From positions 1-22,128 of the forward strand of contig CAZRRN010000045.1 of assembly GCA_964602475.1 (NCBI GenBank): a stretch of DNA of 22,128 nucleotides. The letters run 5' to 3'. The position numbers and the translations under genes were made by a program. This DNA is from SZUA-448 sp964602475. GTDB lineage: Bacteria > Bacillota > Clostridia > Lachnospirales > Lachnospiraceae. The notes below the pieces were generated by a model that was not told the origin of the DNA, made no database searches, and saw only the letters and a list, made by a program, of their open reading frames with translations. Shown here one piece after another: positions 8,476 to 15,034 of the stretch. Every line of letters starts with the position of its first letter. Positions within the stretch are counted from its first letter, which is position 1.

Positions 8476-8515
8476 GTTTCAGAGTACACTATATGAGAGC
8501 CGCGATTTTTATTTT
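8454..8515 (+). terminator. Probable terminator of prfC, large-loop hairpin
   Basis: ATCGCGGCT (8454-8462) pairs perfectly with AGCCGCGAT (8498-8506), followed by TTTTTATTTT. The 35-nt loop is large for an intrinsic terminator but contains minor extra pairing (CTC with GAG). The left arm and loop overlap the ECF-type promoter of the next gene. Confidence 0.65.
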
Positions 8516-8547
8516 ATCTTATTGTAAAGAACGTATATAAGATAAAA
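8512..8547. repeat. Perfect 11-bp AT-rich inverted repeat in the sigma leader
   Basis: TTTTATCTTAT (8512-8522) and ATAAGATAAAA (8537-8547) are exact reverse complements separated by 14 bases. It may be a leader hairpin or a repressor operator; it lies downstream of the predicted ECF start site and 58 bp before the sigma gene. Confidence 0.6.
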
Positions 8548-8605
8548 GCACTCTTTTTTCTTTTGAAGAAAAGAGACAGACGGCAGCTTATATAGGGGGA
8601 AGATC

Positions 8606-9142
8606 ATGGAAGGCGAGGCAAACCGGAATACAGGTCAATACGAGCTGGAAGACTTGATGAGAACTTATGGCAATGATGTATTGCGGACCGCATACATGTA
8701 TGTGAAGGACATCCATACGGCAGAGGACATTTTCCAGGATGTATTTATTAAGGTGAACCGTTGTCTGGACGGATTTCGCGGGGAAAGTGCCGTCAGAACA
8801 TGGTTGATTCGTATTACCATCAATACCTGTAAGGATTACTTAAAGAGTGCATATCATCGAAATGTCGTTCCGCTGATGGAATTCCAGGAGGATGCCCTGA
8901 CTTCGGAGAACGACTTTGATGCCATAGAGAAGCAGGAGACCGGGCATGCGGTGCGCGATGCGGTCGCACAGCTTCCGGAAAGCTATAGAGAACCGGTATT
9001 ATGTGTATATTTTCAGAATATGTCGGTGTCCGAGACTGCAGAAGCGCTTGGGCTTGCTGAGGGTACGGTAAAAAGCCGTATTTCGCGTGGCAAGGCACGT
9101 CTGAAGCAATACCTGGAAAGGAGGTACGGGAATGAAATCTGA
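8606..9142 (+). CDS. RNA polymerase ECF sigma factor (sigma-70 family)
   Basis: A 178-residue alternative sigma factor directing RNA polymerase to stress-type promoters. Sigma region 2 spans about residues 15-82, including the core-binding/-10 recognition segment TAEDIFQDVFIKV (38-50) and FRGESAVRTWLIRITINTCKDYL (57-79). Region 4 spans about 115-172 with the helix-turn-helix MSVSETAEALGLAEGTVKSRISRGKARLK. The N-terminal position of region 2 with a short linker and no region 3 is diagnostic of the ECF group. GGGGGA precedes the ATG. The following membrane protein overlaps its last 11 bases, the usual coupling of a sigma factor with its anti-sigma. The upstream ECF-type promoter suggests autoregulation. 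Overall character is closest to SigV/SigW-like factors; the inducing signal cannot be told. Confidence 0.93.
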   Translation: MEGEANRNTGQYELEDLMRTYGNDVLRTAYMYVKDIHTAEDIFQDVFIKVNRCLDGFRGESAVRTWLIRITINTCKDYLKSAYHRNVVPLMEFQEDALTSENDFDAIEKQETGHAVRDAVAQLPESYREPVLCVYFQNMSVSETAEALGLAEGTVKSRISRGKARLKQYLERRYGNEI

Positions 9143-10118
9143 TCGAGATGGATTTAATCCGGAGCTTGATTTAGGAGTACAATTGAATCGCGAGCTGGAA
9201 GCGGAAGGAATTTCAGTCTCGGAAGACCTTCTGACCAGAACACTGGCGGCAGCGGGGAAGGATAATACAACACATGGGGAAGCGCTTCCTTTCGCGGCAA
9301 TGAGACAAAAGCATCGGATTCATCGGCTTGCATATTCCCTTGGAAGCATTGCGGCAGCAGTACTTATAATCTGTGTAGCGATAAAAGCAGCACAAGTCAT
9401 GATGCTTAAGGGCAATAGTTCAGATGAAATGCTTTATTATGCGACGTCGGGGAGTACAGATAATGGCTTTGAATCTGCCTGTGATTCGGATAATGAGACT
9501 GATTATATTAACTCTGCCTGTGATACTGCTGTACCAACAGACAGTAACAGCATGAAGACAGAGAAGAATGAAATAGAAGAGATGGATGATTGCTATGGAC
9601 TGATGGGAAGCGAAGCGCTCTCCGAAGCATGGTATATGAATTATACCACCACAAATCTGCAGGAGGCTGCAGATGCATCAGTTAACAATGCGGTGGAGCT
9701 CGTCCGGTTGAACAACGCATATCTTGAACTTTTATATGAAGAGTCAGATTCTTTGGCCACCGGCAATTATGCGTTATCCGCGCTGCCTTGTGAAAATGTT
9801 GTAAGTGAAGCACTGGATCTTAGCGGGCTGACAGAAATATTTGAGCAAACCGAAGAAGAAGCTAAAGGACAGGAAATCAATTCTAACAAAGCAACAGATA
9901 CCACAGATAGAGCAGAAGAATCAGTAATGGTATACCGGTTCATTTGCCTGACAGCATCGCATGACGTCAACTGTTATATTGTAAGCTCGGATGGATCGAT
10001 ATCCACCTCAGAGTACAGTGAGGAGAATGGATTTGTAGGTACCGGCGCATATATTGTACAGGACAGCGAAACCTTATTCCATAAAATCGATATGTGGCTG
10101 AAGGAGCATGATCTGTAG
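9132..10118 (+). CDS. Probable membrane anti-sigma factor
   Basis: A 328-residue single-pass membrane protein overlapping the sigma gene by 11 bp, with a very strong AAAGGAGGT (9117-9125) inside the sigma coding sequence; both translational coupling and dose matching are implied. Residues 1-65 are cytoplasmic and charged (ELNRELEAEGISVSEDLLTRTL), 68-88 form one membrane helix, and the remaining ~240 residues would be outside. The outer part is acidic and Ser/Thr/Asn-rich with no domain I can name. No HxxxCxxC zinc anti-sigma motif is present, so the assignment rests on position, topology and the short N-terminal helix-forming segment. The C-terminal part (VMVYRFICLTASHDVNCYIVS) could be a small folded sensor region. 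Function is inferred from context, not from recognised homology. Confidence 0.7.
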   Translation: MKSDRDGFNPELDLGVQLNRELEAEGISVSEDLLTRTLAAAGKDNTTHGEALPFAAMRQKHRIHRLAYSLGSIAAAVLIICVAIKAAQVMMLKGNSSDEMLYYATSGSTDNGFESACDSDNETDYINSACDTAVPTDSNSMKTEKNEIEEMDDCYGLMGSEALSEAWYMNYTTTNLQEAADASVNNAVELVRLNNAYLELLYEESDSLATGNYALSALPCENVVSEALDLSGLTEIFEQTEEEAKGQEINSNKATDTTDRAEESVMVYRFICLTASHDVNCYIVSSDGSISTSEYSEENGFVGTGAYIVQDSETLFHKIDMWLKEHDL

Positions 10119-10197
10119 CAGCTGACAGCAGATGATTTACCGTACACAGGTAACTGCAGGACTGGATAAAGGAAAGAAATCAAAAGGAAAAACAAAT

Positions 10198-10292
10198 AGA
10201 CGAAAAAGTTGAAAGAAGCCAAAGGCACTGAAACCAAAAGACGAAAAAGTTGAAAGAAGCCAAAGGCAATGAATTAAAAGGCAATGAAACCA
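10198..10292 (+). repeat. Degenerate 41-bp tandem repeat
   Basis: A 30-bp block beginning AGACGAAAAAGTTGAAAGAA occurs at 10198-10227 and 10239-10268, with matching spacers (period 41). A partial third copy (AAAGGCAATGAAACCAAAA) runs to about 10292. It lies in the noncoding stretch between the anti-sigma gene and the bidirectional terminator. Confidence 0.85.
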
Positions 10293-10336
10293 AAAAGTAG
10301 CGGTAATAACAAAGCCTCGCTATTACCGCTACTTTT
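10293..10336. terminator. Bidirectional terminator between converging genes
   Basis: AAAAGTAGCGGTAATA (10293-10308) and TATTACCGCTACTTTT (10321-10336) form a perfect 16-bp stem with a 12-nt loop, with A and T runs on both sides. It serves the sigma/anti-sigma operon from the left and the small membrane protein gene from the right. Confidence 0.9.
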
Positions 10337-10415
10337 ACAACGTGCAACCTTCAGTTCACGTTCTCATTCTTTTACAGCACCGGTATATCCACCGGAACAC
10401 TGCGGTGTGTCGGAA

Positions 10416-10697
10416 TTACTGGTTCTCGGGATCGGTAACCTGTTCCGGAACATCAGCAGAATCAACAGGATCGGAACCAGCTTCTTCGTCCGGCGTCTCC
10501 TCCGATGTAATATTGATAGAAACATACTCACGGGAATCGCTCTTCGAAGGACAGTCAAAATCATCGTCTTCTTCGTCGAAATCATCTGACGAATCTGTAT
10601 CTTTTTTCTCGAAATAATTCTTGTAAACATAATACGCACCAGCAGCAGCGGCAGCCAGAGCAGAGAGACCAAGAAAAAATTTGATTACTTTCTTCAT
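10416..10697 (-). CDS. Small membrane-anchored acidic protein, function unknown
   Basis: A 93-residue protein starting at ATG 10697, which has AAAGGAG just upstream; the frame is open further but without a ribosome binding site. Residues 5-26 form one hydrophobic helix rich in Ala (FFLGLSALAAAAAGAYYVY), followed by a lysine-containing junction and a long acidic, low-complexity tail (DDFDEEDDDFD, then Glu/Asp/Pro-rich) likely to be disordered. A possible promoter is on the minus strand (TATAAT at 10772-10777, weak -35). I do not recognise a family. Similar short anchored proteins are common in Lachnospiraceae, but nothing assigns a role; the neighbour on each side reads in the other direction. 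Confidence 0.75.
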   Translation of the reverse strand: MKKVIKFFLGLSALAAAAAGAYYVYKNYFEKKDTDSSDDFDEEDDDFDCPSKSDSREYVSINITSEETPDEEAGSDPVDSADVPEQVTDPENQ

Positions 10698-10831
10698 GAA
10701 AAATACTCCTTTCAGGGTTCGGGTAATGGCGCGGAACGAAGACCTATGGTTCTTCGAACGTGTCAATCTATATTATATAACCAATTCATTAAAAAGGGAA
10801 GTAAAAAATACTGATTTCTTAAAAAAAAGAC

Positions 10832-10860
10832 TTGAAATGTTTTGAACCATGCGTTATAAT
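10832..10860 (+). promoter_or_regulatory. Promoter of the tRNA-Gln gene
   Basis: TTGAAA (10832-10837), 17-bp spacer, TATAAT (10855-10860), 32 bp before the tRNA. Near-consensus housekeeping promoter. Confidence 0.85.
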
Positions 10861-10892
10861 AGCGTTCGTGGCTGATAAAACGGCTAAAATAA

Positions 10893-10965
10893 TGGGCTAT
10901 CGCCAAACGGTAAGGCAACGGACTCTGACTCCGTCATTCTCGTGGTTCGAATCCACGTAGCCCAG
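10893..10965 (+). tRNA. tRNA-Gln (anticodon CUG)
   Basis: Acceptor arm TGGGCTA (10893-10899) pairs with TAGCCCA (10958-10964), with discriminator G at 10965. The anticodon arm is ACGGA-CTCTGAC-TCCGT, giving anticodon CUG for CAG codons; the T arm is CGTGG-TTCGAAT-CCACG. The sequence resembles E. coli tRNA-Gln closely in the D arm (TCGCCAAACGGTAAGGCA). The 3' CCA is not encoded. A minor-isoacceptor gene with its own promoter and terminator. Confidence 0.96.
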
Positions 10966-11000
10966 CTTACAAAGACGACTGCAGCAGGCAGTTTGAAAGA

Positions 11001-11040
11001 AACCCGGAAAGTATTGAAAAGTACTTTTCGGGTTGTTTTT
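11001..11040 (+). terminator. Terminator of the tRNA gene
   Basis: AACCCGGAAAGTA (11001-11013) pairs with TACTTTTCGGGTT (11022-11034) with one G-T pair and an 8-nt loop, followed by GTTTTT. Confidence 0.9.
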
Positions 11041-11063
11041 ATACATAAAATGCTAATATATAC

Positions 11064-11093
11064 TTGACATATAACAGGCTTGATTGGTATTAT
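11064..11093 (+). promoter_or_regulatory. Promoter of the HTH protein gene
   Basis: TTGACA (11064-11069), 18-bp spacer, TATTAT (11088-11093), 93 bp before the preferred start codon. Confidence 0.6.
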
Positions 11094-11186
11094 GAAAAAT
11101 ATGGAAGAAAATTTTTAAATTGAGAAGGTTAGCTTAATAGATATACAATATTGATTAAAATGTCATGTAAAAAAAAGAGGGCGTTG

Positions 11187-12065
11187 ATGGAAACAAATAA
11201 TACTACTAAAACCGTAGAAATCGAAGATGAAATCTCAAAATGTGAAGAGCTGAACGAATTGAAAAATATTGTGAACAAATACAGCGATAGTTTTCTGGAA
11301 TGGAAGAAGTATATCAATAGTTTGATGGTCAACTTCGGACTGTCCTATCACAGTTTAGCAGAGCACTGCGGACTTAGCAGAAATACCGTAAAAGCCTGGA
11401 GTAAAGAAGGAAAGCTTCCTAGAAGCCGCAACTGTTTTCTGAAGCTTGGACTTGGACTGCGTATGGATGTTGCTGAGATGAATTATCTTCTGCAGCACTA
11501 CGGACGTTATCAGATGCTGTATCCGAAAGCTATCGAGGATGCAATCTGTATTTACGTGATAAAGCATTATGATCTGTGCGAAGAGATGATACCGTATGAC
11601 TATTACAGCAGTCTTCGTCAGGCATTTACGGCAGATATGCTGGTTAAAAACAACCGTTCTTTGGATAAACCAAAGAAAGGAAAAGATACAGAGGATGTAA
11701 TGATTCGGCTGTCTGCAGTACAGAACCTGGAAGACTTCCGCGTTTTCGTGGCGGAAAATGAGTCAGAGTTTATGGAGAGCAACCGAAAACTACTAACCTT
11801 TCTTGATACCTATATGAAAATCGAGAATCCGACGATGAAACGTGGGAATACATACGGTTACGGAACGCTGACAGGGGACAAAAAACTGGAAGCAATATTT
11901 TCTCAGATGATGTCCCGCCTGCGACACTGGGGAGAGATTCCCGGACGAATGCGCCTGATTGCGCTTGGAATCCACCTGCATTTTTCTTACATCGAAATGA
12001 ATCTGATGTTTTTTCGTCACTTTCTAGAAAAAGCACTGAAAGGTATTAATCTTTCATGTCACTAA
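11187..12065 (+). CDS. Helix-turn-helix protein with uncharacterised C-terminal region
   Basis: A 292-residue protein from ATG 11187, which has AGAGGG upstream; earlier in-frame starts (TTG 11151, ATG 11160) lack a ribosome binding site. Residues 1-42 are acidic and helical (possible coiled coil). Residues 43-95 form an XRE-like HTH: LSYHSLAEHCGLSRNTVKAWSK is a clear helix-turn-recognition helix. A segment follows (MNYLLQHYGRYQMLYPKAIEDAICIYVIKHY, 98-128) that I associate with a recurring domain of unknown function in clostridial HTH proteins. The C-terminal ~120 residues carry no motif I recognise but include basic and aromatic-rich helices (MSRLRHWGEIPGRMRLIALGI). It stands alone with its own promoter, followed at 56 bp by a decayed gene. 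Probably a transcriptional regulator; target and signal unknown. Confidence 0.8.
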   Translation: METNNTTKTVEIEDEISKCEELNELKNIVNKYSDSFLEWKKYINSLMVNFGLSYHSLAEHCGLSRNTVKAWSKEGKLPRSRNCFLKLGLGLRMDVAEMNYLLQHYGRYQMLYPKAIEDAICIYVIKHYDLCEEMIPYDYYSSLRQAFTADMLVKNNRSLDKPKKGKDTEDVMIRLSAVQNLEDFRVFVAENESEFMESNRKLLTFLDTYMKIENPTMKRGNTYGYGTLTGDKKLEAIFSQMMSRLRHWGEIPGRMRLIALGIHLHFSYIEMNLMFFRHFLEKALKGINLSCH

Positions 12066-12121
12066 CACCCTAGACGATTAAACACCCAAGATCATTCAAC
12101 CGCTTGGAGAGGACAACAATC

Positions 12122-12706
12122 ATGCAGAAGATTCTTTTACCACCCGGATTTCGTGGCTGCTGCAGGCTGGAACGAGCCGGAGCTCTGGTACAGGAGGAGT
12201 CAGCCGGGTATGCAGATCAGGCAAATCAGATACCGAATACAAATGATACAAAATTTGCAACGGCATCTGCCGGAAAGGTATTATGAGCTTGACCGCCTGC
12301 CTGCCAAATGTGCAAATAACTACATATTTGAGAAACATCCGGAACCTACCGCACCAATATATTCAGTGTGGATGTGAAGGGAACCGGGGCAGGAGGAGCA
12401 TTTACAACGGTTAAGGATATTTCACGGTTCTGGGACGGATTGATGGAAAATCACCTGTTGTCTGCAGAGATGACAGAACGGATGCTTACTCCACATGCAG
12501 GAAATGAACACGAACACTATGGCTACGGATTCTGGCTGGACAGAAAAGAAAGCGGCGTATACATTCCACATTTTGAAGGCTGTGATCCGGGAGTCAGCTT
12601 TGTATCCTCCTATGATACAACAGACAAGGCAAAACTGATCCTTGTCAGCAACTACGGAGATGATGTCTGGAAGCTGTGGCACCTATGGCTTATGAACCAT
12701 AAATAA
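12122..12706 (+). pseudogene. Decayed serine hydrolase (class C beta-lactamase-like)
   Basis: Remnant of a penicillin-binding-protein-like serine hydrolase. A good ribosome binding site (GAGAGGA) precedes ATG 12122. The first reading frame holds GYADQANQIPNTNDTKFATASAGK, which includes the active-site SxxK as SAGK, and then stops at 12286. A second frame holds the next conserved piece (YYELDRLPAKCANNYIFEK, about 12280-12336). A third segment from about 12350, back in the first frame, holds VDVKGTGAGGAFTTVKDISRFWDGL and continues to 12706. Intact relatives are ~320 residues; here roughly 110 residues between SxxK and YYELD, including the expected YxN motif, are missing, and there are two frame changes. 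It cannot make an active enzyme. Confidence 0.8.
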
Positions 12707-12730
12707 AGGAAACCGTGGTTTCCTTTTATT
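12705..12730 (+). terminator. Terminator after the serine hydrolase remnant
   Basis: AAAGGAAAC (12705-12713) pairs with GTTTCCTTT (12718-12726) around a CGTG loop, followed by T-rich sequence. Confidence 0.8.
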
Positions 12731-12807
12731 CACACTTTCTTCACATCTGAATGTTATTCTGAAGCAGTAATATGAATATGAATGAATGTATGTATGGGGG
12801 TATTACT

Positions 12808-13641
12808 TTGGAAGAGAAAAACATTGAGAATGAGAAGGAAGAACGAAGTATAGCGGGACAGGAAGAGACAGCAAATACGGAATTCGCTGTGGTGACAGAA
12901 GAAACCGAATCGGAAGGTCTTGTAATTGAAGAAGAAGCAGCGGAGCAGGAGATACCGGAGGAAGTGCAGGAGACCGAAACCGTGGATGTAGAATCAAAGC
13001 TTACGAAGCAGGACAAGGAAGAGCTGCTTACGATCAGCTATGAGCATGCACGTGACACCATGAAAAAGGGTGATAAGATTGATTGGTTTGTACTTGGCTG
13101 TGGATTATTTGCAATTATCTGTCTGATTGTCAGTGTGGTCAATGTGATTCGCTATGGGTTTGACTGGCTGTTCGGACTGATGATGCTGGCATATGTGCTG
13201 GTTGCGGTATTCTGTCTGGTAAAGAAGCTGCAGTATGTGGTAGGAAAAGCACTTTGGAAGATTGAATTTTCCGGAAAGCTTGTTGCAAAGAAGGCAGAAG
13301 ACTATATTGTCAGATTTGGCGAAAAGGAACTTGCCTTTACAACGGGCAAAGAACATACGGTTTTATATGAGAATCTCTTCGATGTGTACGAGTCAGAGAA
13401 TTTCTATATATTCCATATCAATGACCGTTGTATTATTCCTGTAGCAAAGACGGCAGTGGCTGAAGCAGAGAAAGAATACGAAGGTGAAGATCTGAAGGCA
13501 TATTTTGAAAAGATAATTGATGAATATCATCATCAGGTCACCGAGGAGACTTCCGAAGAAGCGGCAACCGAAGAGGCAGTAACCGAAGAGCCAGTAACCG
13601 AAGAAGCGGCAACCGAAGAGGCAGCCAAAAGAAAGCAGTAA
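12808..13641 (+). CDS. YcxB-like membrane protein with acidic tails
   Basis: About 277 residues, two membrane helices near the middle (IDWFVLGCGLFAIICLIVSVVNVI and FDWLFGLMMLAYVLVAVFCLV, encoded about 13078-13220). The following part (IEFSGKLVAKKAEDYIVRFGEKEL through YENLFDVYESENFYIFHINDRCIIPVAKTA) has the layout of the YcxB-like C-terminal domain of Firmicute membrane proteins. The N-terminal ~70 residues and the C terminus are Glu-rich. The ATG codons at 12772 and 12778 have no ribosome binding site; GGGGG at 12796-12800 is spaced 7 bases before TTG 12808, so a TTG start is preferred. The C terminus is built of 15-bp tandem repeats encoding TEEAA/TEEPV units. It stands alone between terminators. 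No molecular role is known for the family. Confidence 0.75.
   Translation: MEEKNIENEKEERSIAGQEETANTEFAVVTEETESEGLVIEEEAAEQEIPEEVQETETVDVESKLTKQDKEELLTISYEHARDTMKKGDKIDWFVLGCGLFAIICLIVSVVNVIRYGFDWLFGLMMLAYVLVAVFCLVKKLQYVVGKALWKIEFSGKLVAKKAEDYIVRFGEKELAFTTGKEHTVLYENLFDVYESENFYIFHINDRCIIPVAKTAVAEAEKEYEGEDLKAYFEKIIDEYHHQVTEETSEEAATEEAVTEEPVTEEAATEEAAKRKQ
13558..13626 (+). repeat. 15-bp tandem coding repeat, 4.6 copies
   Basis: Units GAAGCGGCAACCGAA, GAGGCAGTAACCGAA, GAGCCAGTAACCGAA, GAAGCGGCAACCGAA and a partial GAGGCAGCC encode Glu-Ala/Pro-Val-Thr-Glu repeats at the C terminus of the YcxB-like protein. The period keeps the reading frame. Confidence 0.9.
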
Positions 13642-13699
13642 CCGTAGAAAAAATGAGTCTGCAGAAAACCATGCAAGGAAGTGCACTGTAGAAGATATC

Positions 13700-13777
13700 A
13701 TGACGAACAACGAGAATCAAAACGGTTCTGCTCAAATGACGCTTAAACCGGACAAAATGATTGAATTTAATAATTAA
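13700..13777 (+). CDS. Possible 25-residue small ORF
   Basis: ATG 13700 to TAA 13777 encodes 25 residues ending LKPDKMIEFNN, immediately before a strong hairpin. The upstream AGAAG is a weak ribosome binding site. It may be chance or the tail of a lost gene; I recognise no family. Confidence 0.2.
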   Translation: MTNNENQNGSAQMTLKPDKMIEFNN

Positions 13778-13780
13778 ATT

Positions 13781-13850
13781 GCTCTCATATAAACAGAAAG
13801 CCTGCCGGACTAAGAGCCCGGAAGAATGTTTATATGAGAGCTTTTATATT
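13781..13850 (+). terminator. Terminator downstream of the YcxB-like gene
   Basis: GCTCTCATATAAAC (13781-13794) pairs perfectly with GTTTATATGAGAGC (13828-13841), followed by TTTTATATTTT. The 33-nt loop can form a short inner CCGG pairing. The 416 bp between the YcxB-like gene and the DUF3737 gene also hold the small ORF, a promoter and a structured leader. Confidence 0.8.
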
Positions 13851-13917
13851 TTCTATACAAAGTTTAGAGTAAACCAATTTGACTCCATAAGAAAATACAT
13901 TTATTAAATCTGTACAG

Positions 13918-13928
13918 AATGGTATAAT
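13918..13928 (+). promoter_or_regulatory. Extended -10 promoter of the DUF3737/patB genes
   Basis: TGG-TATAAT (13920-13928) is an extended -10 element; the -35 region (about 13900-13905, TTTATT) is weak. An alternative is TTGACT (13879-13884) with TATTAA (13902-13907), spacer 17. Either start gives a leader of about 135 nt or more before the coding sequence. Confidence 0.55.
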
Positions 13929-13973
13929 ATATAAAGCTTATGTACTTAGAGTGACACAGAATTGGAGATGATA

Positions 13974-14055
13974 GTGTGAAAGATGAACCTTTCACACGCA
14001 GATTTGTGCCTGCGCGGTGCTTGACACAAAGTCTGTTATGTGTAAAGCCGCGCAG
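13974..14055 (+). promoter_or_regulatory. Structured 5' leader with two hairpins and an alternative pairing
   Basis: Hairpin 1: GTGTGAAAG (13974-13982) with CTTTCACAC (13989-13997), loop ATGAAC. Hairpin 2: CTGCGCGG (14010-14017) with CCGCGCAG (14048-14055), continuing inward as CTTGACAC (14020-14027) with GTGTAAAG (14040-14047), one G-A mismatch and a 2-nt bulge, loop 14028-14039. CGCAG at 13997-14001 duplicates the CGCAG closing hairpin 2, so it can compete for CTGCG 14010-14014. Hairpin 2 ends 4 bases before the ribosome binding site of the next gene. It matches no riboswitch class that I know. Confidence 0.6.
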
Positions 14056-14069
14056 AAATGAGGATTAGA

Positions 14070-14909
14070 ATGAAAAATTACAAGGAACAACGTTTTACAG
14101 GCGAACGTGCACTGTTTCAGACAAAAGAAGCGGTGTTGTCCTACTGCACCTTTGCTGATGGTGAATCACCACTGAAGGAAAGCAGAGCACTGCAGATGGA
14201 TCACTGTCTGTTTCAGTGGAAATACCCGCTATGGTATTGTGAAAATGTGAAAATAACCGATTCTACACTGTTTGATACGGCGCGTGCAGGAATCTGGTAT
14301 ACAAATGATCTGACGATGAAAGAAATTACCATTGCAGCGCCAAAGACCTTCCGACGCTGTCATAATATTTCACTGGAGGGCATCACAATGCCGCATGCAC
14401 AGGAAACATTGTGGAACTGTGACGGAGTGACGATGAAGCGGGTAGATGCGAGCGGTGATTATTTTGCGATGGGAAGCTCCAATATGAAAATTGACGGTTT
14501 TACCCTTGTTGGCAATTATGCCTTTGACGGCGTGAAGAATCTTGAAATCAGAAATGCAAAGATGCTGACAAAGGATGCGTTCTGGAACACAGAGAATGTA
14601 ATCGTCTACGATTCCTTCATTTCCGGAGAATATTTTGGCTGGAATTCGAAAAATGTGACACTTGTGAACTGTACGATTGAAAGTCTGCAGGGTATGTGCT
14701 ATATGGATAATGTTGTAATGAAGAATTGTAAGCTACTTAACACAAATCTTGCTTTTGAATATTCTACGGTGGATGCTGAAATCAACAGTGGAATTGACAG
14801 TGTTAAGAATCCGATATCCGGGAAGATCAAAGCAGAACGAATCGGGGAACTGATATATGATAATGAAGAGATGAAATCGGAAGATACCATAATTACAACA
14901 GAGCAATAA
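14070..14909 (+). CDS. DUF3737 family protein
   Basis: A 279-residue soluble protein of the DUF3737 type. It is a long run of short beta-strand-like repeats (FDTARAGIWYTNDLTM, TLWNCDGVTMKRVDASGDYFAM, AFWNTENVIVYDSFISGEYFGWNSKNV), the pattern of a right-handed parallel beta-helix. Trp/Asn/Cys-containing turns recur about every 20 residues. No signal peptide or membrane helix. GAGG (14060-14063) is spaced for ATG 14070; the ATG at 14058 overlaps that site and is not preferred. A PatB/MalY enzyme follows 125 bp later on the same strand with no terminator between, so the two may be co-transcribed. The function of the family is unknown; beta-helix folds often bind or cleave polysaccharides, but no catalytic site is apparent. 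Confidence 0.85.
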   Translation: MKNYKEQRFTGERALFQTKEAVLSYCTFADGESPLKESRALQMDHCLFQWKYPLWYCENVKITDSTLFDTARAGIWYTNDLTMKEITIAAPKTFRRCHNISLEGITMPHAQETLWNCDGVTMKRVDASGDYFAMGSSNMKIDGFTLVGNYAFDGVKNLEIRNAKMLTKDAFWNTENVIVYDSFISGEYFGWNSKNVTLVNCTIESLQGMCYMDNVVMKNCKLLNTNLAFEYSTVDAEINSGIDSVKNPISGKIKAERIGELIYDNEEMKSEDTIITTEQ

Positions 14910-15034
14910 CATATTGTAAGCGTCCGGTTAAAAGCGGAGAAGCAGATACAATACAACAAACGTGCGGCAATGACAGCTTGATGATGCTGATTGCTTTTGC
15001 TTACTCGGAAAGAAAGGATAGAAGGAATCCTGCC

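Noticed and set aside
10284..10617. Plus-strand open frames antisense to the small membrane protein
   Set aside because: They begin in the terminator hairpin, lack ribosome binding sites and look like shadows of the minus-strand gene.
10893..11160. tRNA-Gln as an integration site for a mobile element
   Set aside because: No integrase gene and no second copy of the tRNA 3' end is visible downstream.
12153..12377. Open frame as an independent 74-residue protein
   Set aside because: Its C-terminal part continues the serine hydrolase homology of the neighbouring frames, so it is part of the pseudogene.
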